64,000 nucleotides of DNA from Pseudomonadota bacterium (GCA_023457895.1 JAEXAY010000021.1:1-64000); one strand, 5' to 3'; shown: positions 17,977-27,222, counted from the first letter of the stretch. The notes: generated by a model not told the origin, from the letters alone. A program made the numbers and translations.

Positions 17977-19212
17977 TCAGATAAAATCGGGAAGCGAGAT
18001 GTTCGGCTCGATGCCGAGCAGCGACTTGCCGAGAATTTCGTATCCAACGTAAGGCAGGTTCGCGAGTTGGCGCATGGCGAAGGATGCATCGCGGTAGTTG
18101 CGCTGGATCGGATTGGAATCCGCAAATGCGCTGGAACCGGCCAGGAACATCAGCTCCTCGATGGCTTCGTTGAGAAGCGAGACCGCGAGCGAGCCTTCAC
18201 CCTTGCTGAGCGCCCGCTGCTGCGGAGTCAGGTGTTCACGCGCCAGCCCGGCATTGTCGATCATGTCGCAGTTCTTGAAAGTCAGTGCCTCGGCCGCGGA
18301 AATCTTGGCCGCAGCCTTGCCCAACTCGCCCTGCATCATCACGCTGTCTGATTGGCGCTTGTAGGACGTGTAGACGATGGGTCGCTTGTGCGATGCCTCC
18401 ATCACCCGATCCATGATGCCCGCGGCAGCTCCTGCCACCACCGCATGGGCCGTGGCACGCAGGAACGGCATGAACGGCCAGTAGTCGGATGGCTCGCCCA
18501 CGTGGCGCTTGCCCTCCTCGTGTCCGCCGATGCCCAGCTCTGCCACGTTGTAGAACTGTTCGCGCGGGATGAAGGCATCCTTGGCCACGATAGTGTTGGA
18601 CCCGGTGCCTTTCATGCCCAGCATGTGCCAGGTATTCTCGATGGTATATTGCTCGCGCCGCAGATATGCGAAGCCGCCACCGGGGCTGCCATCGGGCTTG
18701 GTATAGCCAACGCCAAGCTGCGCCCAGCCGGCATGCGCCGAACCGGAGGCATAGGGCCAGCGGCCATTGACCACATACCCGCCATCGACCTCTTCCATCG
18801 TGCCGGGAGGGTTGGCGATGCCGCAGATCACCGGGTGCCCGGTGCCAGAGCCGAAGATGGCTTCCTGCAGTGCATCGGGGCCGAGGCTGGCGACCCAGGT
18901 GGTACCGTGCAGCACGGTGTAGACCCATCCGACCGAGGGATCTGCCTTGGCCAGTTCGTAGCCGACCAAAGACATCGCCCGCGCGCTCGTGCCCAGCCCG
19001 CCCCAGCGGCGCGGTGCAGCCATGGCCCAGAAACCGGCATCGGTCAGCGCATCGAACACGTCGGGATGCAGAACGCCGTGCTCATCGCCATAGGATGCGT
19101 GCTGCAACAGCAGCGGCTGCAACTCACGCGCGCGGCCGACCATCTCTTTCTCGGCCGCGATATTGTAGCCTCCGAAATCCGGCGCAGGCGCAGTTTTCAA
19201 TTGGGTTGCCAT
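17977..19212 (-). CDS. HsaA/DszC-like group D flavin monooxygenase (acyl-CoA dehydrogenase fold)
   Basis: About 411 aa from the ATG at 19212, which has GGGATC upstream and removes a non-family extension. The fold is acyl-CoA dehydrogenase-like: N-terminal helices, then WPYASGSAHAGWAQLGVGY and NTWHMLGMKGTGSNTIVAKDAFIP, then the C-terminal helical domain (SVMMQGELGKAAAKI, RNYRDASFAMRQLANLPYVG). It lacks the dehydrogenase catalytic glutamate pattern. HsaA-type enzymes hydroxylate seco-steroid phenols with a partner flavin reductase, but none is adjacent. A dehydrogenase-like activity cannot be excluded. Confidence 0.8.
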   Translation of the reverse strand: MATQLKTAPAPDFGGYNIAAEKEMVGRARELQPLLLQHASYGDEHGVLHPDVFDALTDAGFWAMAAPRRWGGLGTSARAMSLVGYELAKADPSVGWVYTVLHGTTWVASLGPDALQEAIFGSGTGHPVICGIANPPGTMEEVDGGYVVNGRWPYASGSAHAGWAQLGVGYTKPDGSPGGGFAYLRREQYTIENTWHMLGMKGTGSNTIVAKDAFIPREQFYNVAELGIGGHEEGKRHVGEPSDYWPFMPFLRATAHAVVAGAAAGIMDRVMEASHKRPIVYTSYKRQSDSVMMQGELGKAAAKISAAEALTFKNCDMIDNAGLAREHLTPQQRALSKGEGSLAVSLLNEAIEELMFLAGSSAFADSNPIQRNYRDASFAMRQLANLPYVGYEILGKSLLGIEPNISLPDFI

Positions 19213-19259
19213 CACTTTGATCCCTCTCCATCCCGCTTGCACGGATGAATTAATCGAAC

Positions 19260-19269
19260 AACATATGTT
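19260..19269. promoter_or_regulatory. palindrome upstream of the HsaA-like gene
   Basis: A perfect 10-bp palindrome (AACATATGTT) within GAACAACATATGTTC sits 48 bp before the HsaA-like start, in the 254-bp gap that probably holds the promoter of the genes down to 11767. A weak match to the island operator (CCTTGC-AAGT-GTCAGG) lies at 19456-19471. Function is unproven. Confidence 0.35.
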
Positions 19270-19466
19270 CAATCTGTCTATTTCGATTCGAGAGAGACGG
19301 AATTGATCGCGATCAAACTCAATAGCGCGCCGACAAACTTTTCACGCGACGGAGCATGTCTTTGCGACGGGACCAAAGAAGCAGCACAGCATGGCGCACA
19401 GTTCATGGGAGAATGGTTGTAAAAGCAGGATGCTGACGCCGGTTGTGCGCGCGGTCCTTGCAAGTG

Positions 19467-20894
19467 TCAGGTCGGTTGCGACTCGCCAGCTAGGTGCAAC
19501 ACCGGCTCGATCTTTGCGAGGGCGATATGATCGGCCGGGGCGTTCGGTCCGGCGATAATCAGGCAATCTCGCAAAAGCTTGCGGTGCAGGATACGAACCA
19601 GCGCGGCATCCTCTTGCGGGCCAGCCTTTGCGATAAAGCCCTGCAACGACTGGTCTGCATCGGCCACGCCGCTGCATGCTTGCCCGGTCAGTTTGGCAAC
19701 ATCGGCCAGATAGCTGTCGTCGCGCCAGCGTCTGAAGTGGCCGATATTGGCCAGCATCTGCGGCAGGGAGCCAAGCACCTTGCGCTGCCACGCTTGCATC
19801 TGACCATGCTCCGGCAGACGAGCGATTTCTGCGGAAAGACGCGCCAACGCCAAGTCTTCAAGAGGCGTCTGCTCCGGTTCGGGAAGCACGATCTCGTCCA
19901 GCGCGATGCCTTCCAGTTCGGCCAGAGCCTCCAGCGCGCGGCGACCGATGATGGCCACCTGCACAAAGCTTTCGACCCAGTCCCCGCCCGGCCCTTCGTC
20001 GTGCAAGCCGATCAGTGGGCCGAAATAGGCCTCTGTCAGGAAGGCGACAGTGTGGAAGGCCATGCCGTTCCAGTCGATCGGGGTGCCTGATGCCTTGGCG
20101 TAGCGTTCGAACAAGGCGGGCAGGTCGCCCATGTTCTCGATCGGGTGACGCCCGCGATAGCAGGACAGGTCACGCATCGGGTCTCCGATATGGCCGATCT
20201 CGAAATCCATCAGACAGGTCACGTGCGGGCCATCGGAAAGGAACTGCCCGCAATCGCCGGTCAGGAACGCCGAACCAGCCCTATTCTGCGGACATTTGCG
20301 CCGCAGCCAACCGCCCATGAAGGCCAGGAACGGATCGGAAATACCGGCATCGCTGCCCATCGTATCGAACCGTTCGAAATTGGCCAGCATCAGGTCTGCA
20401 TTGTCGCTTGGAAGCTCTGCACCGGCGGCCACGAAGCGTTCCACCGGGATGGCATGCACCTCGGCCAGTCGATCCATGTAAGTCAGGCTGGCCTGCCAGC
20501 GATCCGGGGTCATCTGCGAACCGCTTTCAATGGCCTGCTGGATCAGGCCCGCATCTCGCCCGCCTTCAACCCATTCCATTACGATTTTTGCAGGGTCGGG
20601 TATCCAGGCAACGATTTCGGGCACACGAATACCGCTTTGCGACAGCACGCGCTGCACATCACATTCGTATTTCAGCGGATAGGGATGCGTCGGCCAGGTC
20701 CGCTCGCCCTTCAGGAAATAGCGTTTACGCTTGCCGTCGCGGACAGCTTCGGCCTCGTAGATGGGGCGCCAGCGATGCATCCGCCGGATGCTGACTTCGC
20801 TACAGCCAAGCTCCTTCTCCAGCCAGGCGGCAATGGCGGCCTCTTGCGCCGCTGGATCGCGAAGCAAGGCGGCTTCGGCTTGCTTGGTCATCAT
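19467..20894 (-). CDS. APH-like phosphotransferase-family protein with degenerate catalytic motif
   Basis: A 475-aa aminoglycoside-phosphotransferase-fold protein. The nucleotide region has YFLKGERTWP and IVMEWVEGG. The Brenner catalytic motif, normally HGDxxxxN, reads LTGDCGQFL, losing the His and Asn, although the metal-binding LMDFEIGHIGDPMRDLS is kept. A long extra C-terminal region (about 330-475) has no obvious match. Related kinases occur beside acyl-CoA dehydrogenases and phosphorylate hydroxyacyl-CoAs (ACAD10/11, LvaA type). It is next to a canonical-looking paralogue at 20934. Reduced or altered activity is suspected. Confidence 0.8.
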   Translation of the reverse strand: MMTKQAEAALLRDPAAQEAAIAAWLEKELGCSEVSIRRMHRWRPIYEAEAVRDGKRKRYFLKGERTWPTHPYPLKYECDVQRVLSQSGIRVPEIVAWIPDPAKIVMEWVEGGRDAGLIQQAIESGSQMTPDRWQASLTYMDRLAEVHAIPVERFVAAGAELPSDNADLMLANFERFDTMGSDAGISDPFLAFMGGWLRRKCPQNRAGSAFLTGDCGQFLSDGPHVTCLMDFEIGHIGDPMRDLSCYRGRHPIENMGDLPALFERYAKASGTPIDWNGMAFHTVAFLTEAYFGPLIGLHDEGPGGDWVESFVQVAIIGRRALEALAELEGIALDEIVLPEPEQTPLEDLALARLSAEIARLPEHGQMQAWQRKVLGSLPQMLANIGHFRRWRDDSYLADVAKLTGQACSGVADADQSLQGFIAKAGPQEDAALVRILHRKLLRDCLIIAGPNAPADHIALAKIEPVLHLAGESQPT

Positions 20895-20933
20895 TCTCTC
20901 CCGAATTGGCCTCCTGGGCCGGTATCGCCGCCG

Positions 20934-22061
20934 CTAGCTTTCCTTTTTCTCGTCAACGGGCGTTAATTTGCTCATGAACGCATAGAAATCCGGCCCCAGT
21001 TCGGGCAGGTCCATGCCCAGCCGTTCTGCCAGGTAAAGCGTCATGAAATTGGCGTTGAGGGAGAGGTTTTCAGGCGGGATATTGCCGATCGCCACTTGCC
21101 GGTCAAAGGCGCCAACAGCCACCAGCGCCATGCGCAGGGCAACCACGATATCGTAATAGTCGAGATGCTGGGCCTTGCGGCCCGTGGCCGCTTCCCAGAT
21201 CGCCACTGTCTCGTCTCGCGTGGGCAAGCCTTCGAGCCGCTCGACACCGAAGCGGCGGCTGAACAGGTCATCGAAATACAGCCACCACGCAAGGTCAAGC
21301 TCTGCCGGTCCTAGCGCCGCCAGTTCCCAGTCAATCAGCGCGTTCACGCTGCCATCGGGGGCAAACATCACGTTGGAAGGCGTGCTGTCACCCCACAGCA
21401 CATTGACCGAAGTATCCTGCGGCTGATGCGTACGGATATAGTCGATGGCGGTGTCGACATAGGGCATATCGCGGTCCTTGCGGCACCCTTGATACCACGC
21501 CTCGATATAGCCCAGGTACTGGTCAAGCCCCGGCTCACCCCAGTCAGGACGCGCCATGAAGTCGAAACCTTCGTTCTGCCAGTCTATGCTGGCCATCCCG
21601 GCATAGGCTTCTACGGCATTGCGCCAGGTGGATGCACGCTGGGCGGGCGTCATGTCTGCCAGCCAGCCGGCCTTGTTGTAATTGGGGTTCTGCGTAGCCG
21701 CGTGGCCATCCACCCGGCCCATCACGATGAAGGGCATTTCCAACACCGAGGGATCGAGCTCCATCCCGATCCACTCCGGCACGGGTATCGAACCCAGCGC
21801 ATCAAGCGCCGCGATCATTTGGCCCTGCAACTTCAGGCTGGAGCCGAACACGACCTCGTGATCCTGCGGCTGGCGGCGCACCACCAGCGTCTTGGCCTGC
21901 GCGCCATTGGCATCGTCGTATTGCACATCAACGAAGAATATCTCCGCCGAAAAGCCCGATCCGGTGGTGACTTCCAGCGGCTGGATCTGCACGTCGCGCC
22001 ACTCTTCGACATTGGCTTCAAGCCAGTCGCGCAGGCGCTGCTGACCTTGCGACGGAGTCAT
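20934..22061 (-). CDS. APH-like phosphotransferase-family protein
   Basis: A 375-aa protein of the aminoglycoside phosphotransferase/ACAD10-kinase family. It shows KTLVVRRQP (lysine strand), FIVMGRVDGHA (hinge), NVLWGDSTPSNVMF (Brenner loop with Asp and Asn) and ALIDWELAALGPAELDLAWW (metal-binding Asp). The catalytic set is complete apart from W in place of the usual His. Its start overlaps the stop of the LLM gene (ATGA), showing coupling. A role as ATP-dependent kinase of a hydroxylated CoA ester is inferred from family precedent. Confidence 0.87.
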   Translation of the reverse strand: MTPSQGQQRLRDWLEANVEEWRDVQIQPLEVTTGSGFSAEIFFVDVQYDDANGAQAKTLVVRRQPQDHEVVFGSSLKLQGQMIAALDALGSIPVPEWIGMELDPSVLEMPFIVMGRVDGHAATQNPNYNKAGWLADMTPAQRASTWRNAVEAYAGMASIDWQNEGFDFMARPDWGEPGLDQYLGYIEAWYQGCRKDRDMPYVDTAIDYIRTHQPQDTSVNVLWGDSTPSNVMFAPDGSVNALIDWELAALGPAELDLAWWLYFDDLFSRRFGVERLEGLPTRDETVAIWEAATGRKAQHLDYYDIVVALRMALVAVGAFDRQVAIGNIPPENLSLNANFMTLYLAERLGMDLPELGPDFYAFMSKLTPVDEKKES

Positions 22062-23134
22062 CAGCCAGCCTTCTGCGCCAGCGCGCGCTTCAGTTCCTGG
22101 GCCAGCGGCCCCATGTCCTTGGGCGCGGCCCCGTGCAGGAGGATTTCATCCGCCCCTGCATCCAGATAGTCCATAAGCTGATCTGCGCAGCGCGCGGCAG
22201 AGCCAACGGCTGCCCCTTCGTCGATCCATTGCTGCGGCAACAGCTGCCCCACGTCGACCAGTTCCTGGCGCGTATAGGCCTGGTCTGCAGGTTTTCCGCC
22301 AAGGGAAGCAATCTTGGGATGGGCGCGGACCTTGTCCAGCACGGCCTTGTCCCACTCGTTGATCTCCACGATCAGGTCGCCGAAGCCGGGCAGTTCGAAA
22401 TAGGTGATCGCGCGCCCGCGCACCACGGCGTCCTCCTCGTCTTTCGGCAGGTCAGGCGCCACGATGATATTATGGTAGATGCGCACCGACATCGGATCGC
22501 GCCCTGCCTTTTCGGCCGCGTCGCGCACGATCTTGGTGCTGTTCGCCACGCCTGTGGGCGATACGAACGGATGCAACAGCACGCCGTCGCAATGCTCGCC
22601 AGCGAAGGCCAGGCTCTTCGGGCCGATGGCGGTAAAGATCACCGGCGGGCGTGGCCCATCGTGGAAATCGGTCAGCTTGAGCGTGGGAAACTTGCCCAGC
22701 ACGCCTTCGTAGGACACCGTCTCACCATCCCAAAGGCGGCGATAGATCGAAATGTAGTCGGCCAGCCGTTCCATGGTGATTGCCGGCGCACCCATCATCT
22801 TCATGTAGGCCGGCACGGCCCGTGCGAACATGATGCCAAAGCGATTACCGCTCATCGCCTGCATCATGTTGGCGATGCTGGCCGTGACCAGCGGATGACG
22901 CATGGTGGCATAAAAAGTGCCGTTGATGCGGATCTTGCTGGTCGCTTCGGCAACCGCGCCTGCCAGCACCGCAGGCTCTTTCAGGGCGAAGCGCTCGGAA
23001 ATCCACACTGCGCCAAGACCAATGCGTTCGGCCTCCTGCGCCTCTTCAATGCCACGACGCGGATCATCGGCCCGGCCGGGAAGAATATAGGTGCCGAACT
23101 TGTCGAACAGCGCTTGTGCACCGGGCTGCGTCAT
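22061..23134 (-). CDS. luciferase-like (LLM) flavin-dependent oxidoreductase, copy 1
   Basis: A 357-aa TIM-barrel enzyme of the luciferase-like family: GIEEAQEAERIGLGAVWISERFALKEPAVLAGAVAEAT at the front, GNRFGIMFARAVP, ERLADYISIYRRLWDGETVSYEG, then GADEILLHGAAP at the end. Such enzymes use FMN or F420. The bacterial context here favours FMN, but the cofactor is not visible. It is the first gene of a minus operon that continues with two APH-like kinases, and it faces the SnoaL gene across an operator-like site. Confidence 0.88.
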   Translation of the reverse strand: MTQPGAQALFDKFGTYILPGRADDPRRGIEEAQEAERIGLGAVWISERFALKEPAVLAGAVAEATSKIRINGTFYATMRHPLVTASIANMMQAMSGNRFGIMFARAVPAYMKMMGAPAITMERLADYISIYRRLWDGETVSYEGVLGKFPTLKLTDFHDGPRPPVIFTAIGPKSLAFAGEHCDGVLLHPFVSPTGVANSTKIVRDAAEKAGRDPMSVRIYHNIIVAPDLPKDEEDAVVRGRAITYFELPGFGDLIVEINEWDKAVLDKVRAHPKIASLGGKPADQAYTRQELVDVGQLLPQQWIDEGAAVGSAARCADQLMDYLDAGADEILLHGAAPKDMGPLAQELKRALAQKAG

Positions 23135-23190
23135 TTTGAACTCTCCATTGATCTTGTGTCCCTAGGTCAACCCGGGAAACCGGTCCGCAA

Positions 23191-23206
23191 CCTTCCCAAT
23201 GGCAGG
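23191..23206. promoter_or_regulatory. island operator candidate, copy 3 (CCTTCC-CAAT-GGCAGG)
   Basis: Lies between the divergent LLM (23134) and SnoaL-like (23255) genes and fits CCTNYC-N4-GRYAGG exactly. Confidence 0.55.
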
Positions 23207-23254
23207 CAAATCAATTCTTCTGCACTGCCAGCTTTCCCATTCCTGGAGGTAATC

Positions 23255-23713
23255 ATGAATTCCACAACACATGGCCTTGCCGATCTGCTGGCAAAGGAAG
23301 CGATCAAGGACGTAAAGGCGCGCTATTGCCGCTTCCTCGATACAAAGGACTGGGCTGGATTTGGCAATCTCTTCACCGCTGACGCCACGATGGACGTGCG
23401 CGAAGACACCGGCATGGATCCGGTTACGGGCGTGGAGGCAATCGTCGCACAGGTTCGCTTCGCCGTGGATCACGCTTCCAGCAGTCACCAGGTCCACACG
23501 CCCGAAGTCGAACTCACCGGCCCGGACACTGCCCAGGCGGTATGGGCCATGCAGGATCGGGTCGTATGGCAGCCGGGCAAATCCCCTGTAGAAGGCGTTG
23601 GCTCGATCACAGGATATGGGCAGTATCACGAGACTTACCGGCGCGTGGATGGCGAATGGAAGATTGCTTCGCTTCGCCTGTCGCGTTTCCACGTCGATAT
23701 GCATCCGGCCTGA
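23255..23713 (+). CDS. SnoaL/NTF2-like protein
   Basis: A 152-aa alpha+beta-cone protein (SnoaL_4 / scytalone-dehydratase-like group). The start at 23255 is fixed by CTGGAGGTAATC; longer frames upstream run antisense to the LLM gene. It has IKDVKARYCRFLDTKDWAGFGNLFTADATM at the front, SSSHQVHTPEVEL, and YHETYRRVDGEWKIASLRLSR at the end. Family members include dehydratases and isomerases acting on hydroxylated rings. A steroid 7-alpha-dehydratase of sphingomonads belongs to this fold, which makes a dehydratase possible but not shown. Confidence 0.88.
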   Translation: MNSTTHGLADLLAKEAIKDVKARYCRFLDTKDWAGFGNLFTADATMDVREDTGMDPVTGVEAIVAQVRFAVDHASSSHQVHTPEVELTGPDTAQAVWAMQDRVVWQPGKSPVEGVGSITGYGQYHETYRRVDGEWKIASLRLSRFHVDMHPA

Positions 23714-23769
23714 CCGGCCGCCGAACAGGCAGCAAGGCAATCAGCCAAGACCCCGTCCGGCACAGCCCG

Positions 23770-24999
23770 CTAGACGTCCCAGGCCAGTTCAAGCTTGGGC
23801 ACATGGGTAATGTTGCCTACGTGGTACTGGATCTCGAAGCCATCGGCGACGCGGAAGGGCGGGACCAGCTTCAGCCAGTGTTCCAGCGCAGTCTGCAGTT
23901 CCATGCGCGCCAGGTGCATGCCCAGGCACTTGTGGATGCCAAAGCCCAGCGAGATATGCGGAGCCTTGCGATCGAAGCGCACTTCCTGCGGGTCTTGGTA
24001 GTAGTCTGGATCATAGCCGGCGATTGGCGTTGAAATGCCCACATAGTCGCCCGGCAGGATCTTCTGGCCGTGGATCTCGATTTCCTTGGCAGCGATGCGG
24101 AACACGCTGACCGGCGCAAAGGCGCGCAGGAATTCTTCCACCGCCAGCACGACCTTCTTGGGATCGTCGCGCAGCTCCTGTTGTTTGTCAGGATTTTTCG
24201 CAAGGTAGGTAAAGATATTGCCCAACAGCGATGTCACCGTATCAAGACCGCCGATGAACAGGTTGAAACAGTGGCCGAACACTTCCTTGTCGTTCCACTT
24301 GCGACCGTCGATCTCGTAATCGAAGATGCCGCTGATGTAGTCGTCGCCAGGGTTGGCGCGGCGCTCTGCGATCACCTCCTTCAGATAATCCACCACCTTG
24401 CGAACCGACTGTGTACGAAGTTCGAAATCGTTGGTGTGGAAGATGTTCTTCTCCCATTCAAGGAATTCCGGCATCCGTTCCTGCGGCAGGCCCAGCAGGT
24501 CCAGCACGATGAAAATCGGGAATTTCGCAGAGAATGCGTCCACGAATTCGCAGTGGCCATCGTCTTTGAAGGTATCAATCAGGCGGATGGCGCGTTCATG
24601 CAGTTCATCGCGCATCCGGGCGATCTTTTGCGGCGCGAAGAAAGGGTTCAGCGCCTTGCGATATTCGCCATGCTCGGGCGGATCGGTTTCTGTGGGAATC
24701 ACCAGCCAGTCTTCACCGATAGACTGGGCGAACTTGCCCATCCCGTTCTTGGTGTAGTTGTCCGGATCGCGCAGCACTGTGTGCATGTCTTCGACCTTGG
24801 TCAGCAGCCAGCCACCCTGGTCGCCAGGGAAGATGTTGGTGCACCAGGTCAGTGGCGGAAGCGTGCGGTGTATTTCGGGCAGCATCACTTCCTGCGGGCA
24901 CACATCGGTGTTCTCGCGTTTGAAAAAGTCGAGCGTCACCACCTTATCGGCGGGAACATGGGCCGGAATGTCTTTTGCCGGGGCGGAAGCCATTATCAC
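23770..24999 (-). CDS. cytochrome P450, second copy
   Basis: A 409-aa P450 with PTETDPPEHGEYRK in the C-helix region, FIGGLDTVTSLLGN in the I-helix, EEFLR as ExxR, and heme loop LGFGIHKCLGMHLARME. It follows the DUF1214 gene by 35 bp and is probably co-transcribed with it. It converges with the SnoaL-like gene. Redox partners are not adjacent; the ferredoxin at 42515 is the nearest candidate. The substrate is unknown. Confidence 0.94.
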   Translation of the reverse strand: MIMASAPAKDIPAHVPADKVVTLDFFKRENTDVCPQEVMLPEIHRTLPPLTWCTNIFPGDQGGWLLTKVEDMHTVLRDPDNYTKNGMGKFAQSIGEDWLVIPTETDPPEHGEYRKALNPFFAPQKIARMRDELHERAIRLIDTFKDDGHCEFVDAFSAKFPIFIVLDLLGLPQERMPEFLEWEKNIFHTNDFELRTQSVRKVVDYLKEVIAERRANPGDDYISGIFDYEIDGRKWNDKEVFGHCFNLFIGGLDTVTSLLGNIFTYLAKNPDKQQELRDDPKKVVLAVEEFLRAFAPVSVFRIAAKEIEIHGQKILPGDYVGISTPIAGYDPDYYQDPQEVRFDRKAPHISLGFGIHKCLGMHLARMELQTALEHWLKLVPPFRVADGFEIQYHVGNITHVPKLELAWDV

Positions 25000-25001
25000 T
25001 C

Positions 25002-25027
25002 TCCGTTATAAATTTCCGTTATAAATT
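25002..25027. repeat. 13-bp tandem duplication
   Basis: TCCGTTATAAATT occurs twice head to tail in the short gap between the DUF1214 and P450 genes. It may be simple slippage; no function is visible. Confidence 0.7.
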
Positions 25028-25034
25028 CTGGCGC

Positions 25035-26276
25035 TTACCAGATGATCCGCATCTGCGCGGCAAGCCGACGGTCGCGCAACGCCTCGCTGCGCTGTTCGGG
25101 GCTTACACGCCGTGTCGATTCCGGCAGATGCGACAGAATATCGGCGGTCTTGACCTTTCTTAAGGTAGGCATCGGCTTTTCGCTGGCCTCAAACCAGCGG
25201 CCCTGGATCGCGCCACTGCGATAGCCCGATGTGTCGAGCCAGTTGTGCACACCGGGGTCGCGCGTAGAGATGACCGTGCGGAACACCCCGTCGGGATCGA
25301 CGACCCCTTGCTTGTCGTTCAGGCTCGCCTGGTTATTGTACCAGTCGGTTGTTTCATAGATGTCGTTGGTAAGGATGATCGACCAGTAGCGATAGCTTTC
25401 GGGCACGCGCACTTCGCTGATCAGGGCTTCGTCATCATCCAGTTCGTATGCCCCTTCATAGTAGAACTGCCCCTGCAGGCCGGACATTTTCGAAACGTCG
25501 AATATCTTCAATTCATTGAGATACCCTTCGTTGCGCAGCTCCTCTACGTGGGTGGGGAAGGCCAAGGCGCATACGCCGGAAATAAAAGGCATTTCATCGA
25601 AGGCGGCGTGCAGTTCCGCGACCGAAAGCCGCCCTTTCGCCTCATCAACGTCCAGCCGGGTGATGCCAAAGCGCGGCTCTCGCTCCACCCCCCAGTCGCA
25701 GGAAACGATGCGCACCATCAGCTTCTCGCACTGCGGATCCAGTGCAAACCAATCGCCTTCATAGCCTGCAGGCCGTTGCGCCGAGATGACCAGCTCGAAG
25801 GCTCCGTTCTCGCCTAGCGTGAGATCATCGAAGTCGATCTGCCCCAGGAGCGGGTGATGCTGCCCCGTGCGCAAGGTATCCGGCCCCATCTGGGCCAGGA
25901 TGATCATGCGCACAGTGCCGCGATCGCCGCGCAGCAGGTAACTGCCACCCTTCTCGATGATGGCGGACTTGTAGATTGTGTCGGCATTAGGCTGGAAAAT
26001 GTTCTGGGCGATATTCAGTTCGGGCACGAACATGGGGTGCTGCCGATTGCCAACCATCGCATCCGAACTTGCGCGCGCCAGGCCTGCCAGCAGCAAGCGC
26101 ATCGATTCCGCCATGATCTGCGGATCGCCCCGCAGCCTTTCCGGCATGCGTTCGCGCATGGCATCGCCAATCGGGCGCAAACCATCGATCAGCTTTTCCC
26201 AGGCCAGGCCGTCTTCGCTCATTCCCAACAGCTCCTCATCCAGTCCAAGCCTGCTTTCACCAGGCGCCTGACGCAT
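25035..26276 (-). CDS. DUF1214-domain protein, copy 1
   Basis: About 413 aa from the ATG at 26276. The C-terminal part carries the DUF1214 pattern: ESYRYWSIILTNDIYETTDWYNNQASLN, then GVFRTVISTRDPGVHNWLDTSGY. The N-terminal region has PNADTIYKSAIIEKGGSYLLRGDRG. No signal peptide is seen. The biochemical function of this family is not established to my knowledge. It recurs in sphingomonad catabolic clusters, and a second copy is at 32887. The neighbour P450 suggests joint regulation. Confidence 0.82.
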   Translation of the reverse strand: MRQAPGESRLGLDEELLGMSEDGLAWEKLIDGLRPIGDAMRERMPERLRGDPQIMAESMRLLLAGLARASSDAMVGNRQHPMFVPELNIAQNIFQPNADTIYKSAIIEKGGSYLLRGDRGTVRMIILAQMGPDTLRTGQHHPLLGQIDFDDLTLGENGAFELVISAQRPAGYEGDWFALDPQCEKLMVRIVSCDWGVEREPRFGITRLDVDEAKGRLSVAELHAAFDEMPFISGVCALAFPTHVEELRNEGYLNELKIFDVSKMSGLQGQFYYEGAYELDDDEALISEVRVPESYRYWSIILTNDIYETTDWYNNQASLNDKQGVVDPDGVFRTVISTRDPGVHNWLDTSGYRSGAIQGRWFEASEKPMPTLRKVKTADILSHLPESTRRVSPEQRSEALRDRRLAAQMRIIW

Positions 26277-26279
26277 CAA

Positions 26280-26295
26280 CCTTTCTCCCGGCAGG
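26280..26295. promoter_or_regulatory. island operator candidate, copy 4 (CCTTTC-TCCC-GGCAGG)
   Basis: Lies in the 73-bp region between the divergent DUF1214 gene and the hydrolase. It overlaps the ribosome-binding site of the DUF1214 gene, so part of the match could come from that site. Confidence 0.45.
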
Positions 26296-26349
26296 TGAAT
26301 GCCGCATGTGCTGGCCCAAGCCATAAGCTTCAACAAGGAGCGACGGGCA

Positions 26350-27222
26350 ATGAAATCAGCCGAAATGATGGTGGACGTTACCGCTGCGGCGGGGATCGGC
26401 GAGACGGTAGAGATCGCCGCCACCCTGCACACGCCGGACAATTGGGAAGAGCATGGCGAGCACCTTGTTTTCGCCATTCATGGCGGCGGCTACTCGCGCC
26501 TCTACTGGCATCCTACCTTTGCCGATGAAAGCTACAGCTTTGCCCGCTGGTTCTGCGATCATGGCAAGGCCGTGCTGGCCATCGACATGCTTGGCATGGG
26601 TGAAAGCACCCGGCCCGAACCGGAAAGCAAGCTGAGCCGCGCGATAATCGCCCGCGCACACGCAGCGGCGCTGGCGCAGGTTAAGGAAGGGCTTGGCCGC
26701 AAGATCAGCGTGACCGGCATTGGCCATTCGATGGGCGGCATGATGATCATCTCGCAGGCCGCCGCCCATCCGGTGTTCGATCGGGTGGCCGTTCTTGGCT
26801 GGGCGAACGAACCCATGGTGCTTGGCGATACCGACGTTGAAACGCTGCAGGCAGGCCTCATACCCAGCGGCTATCTCGCCACGCCGCGAGAACCGATGCG
26901 CAAGCTGTTCTACTGGCCCGATGTGCCGCCCTCGCTGATCGAGGCCGATGAAGCCCACGCCTCCACAACGCCCGCCACCCTGGGCATTGCAGCGCTTAGT
27001 CCCGGAATTGTTCACGAGGATTCTGCCTCCATCGCGGTGCCGGTGCTGGTCGTGCAAAGCACGGTGGACACCAGCCCCAAACCCGATCTTGAGCCGGGCT
27101 ATTTCAAGGCGGCGGCTTCCACCGAGTTGCAGATTGTGAACGAGGCGGCGCATTGTCAGAACTTTGCCGGCACACGCATCAGCCACTGGCAGGCGCTTGA
27201 CGGCTGGATAGATCGCACCTGA
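26350..27222 (+). CDS. alpha/beta hydrolase
   Basis: About 290 aa from the ATG at 26350, preceded by AAGGAG. It shows the oxyanion-type HLVFAIHGGGYSRL, VLAIDMLGMGEST, the nucleophile elbow GIGHSMGGM, an acid-bearing VQSTVDTS and a late histidine in NEAAHCQNF, giving a full Ser-Asp-His set. It would hydrolyse an ester, lactone or thioester. It is divergent from the DUF1214/P450 pair and convergent with the PYROXD2-like gene. Confidence 0.88.
   Translation: MKSAEMMVDVTAAAGIGETVEIAATLHTPDNWEEHGEHLVFAIHGGGYSRLYWHPTFADESYSFARWFCDHGKAVLAIDMLGMGESTRPEPESKLSRAIIARAHAAALAQVKEGLGRKISVTGIGHSMGGMMIISQAAAHPVFDRVAVLGWANEPMVLGDTDVETLQAGLIPSGYLATPREPMRKLFYWPDVPPSLIEADEAHASTTPATLGIAALSPGIVHEDSASIAVPVLVVQSTVDTSPKPDLEPGYFKAAASTELQIVNEAAHCQNFAGTRISHWQALDGWIDRT

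Noticed and set aside
19456..19471. Eighth copy of the island operator (CCTTGC-AAGT-GTCAGG)
   Set aside because: It misses the consensus at several informative positions and overlaps the 3' end of a coding region. It is mentioned only as a weak match.
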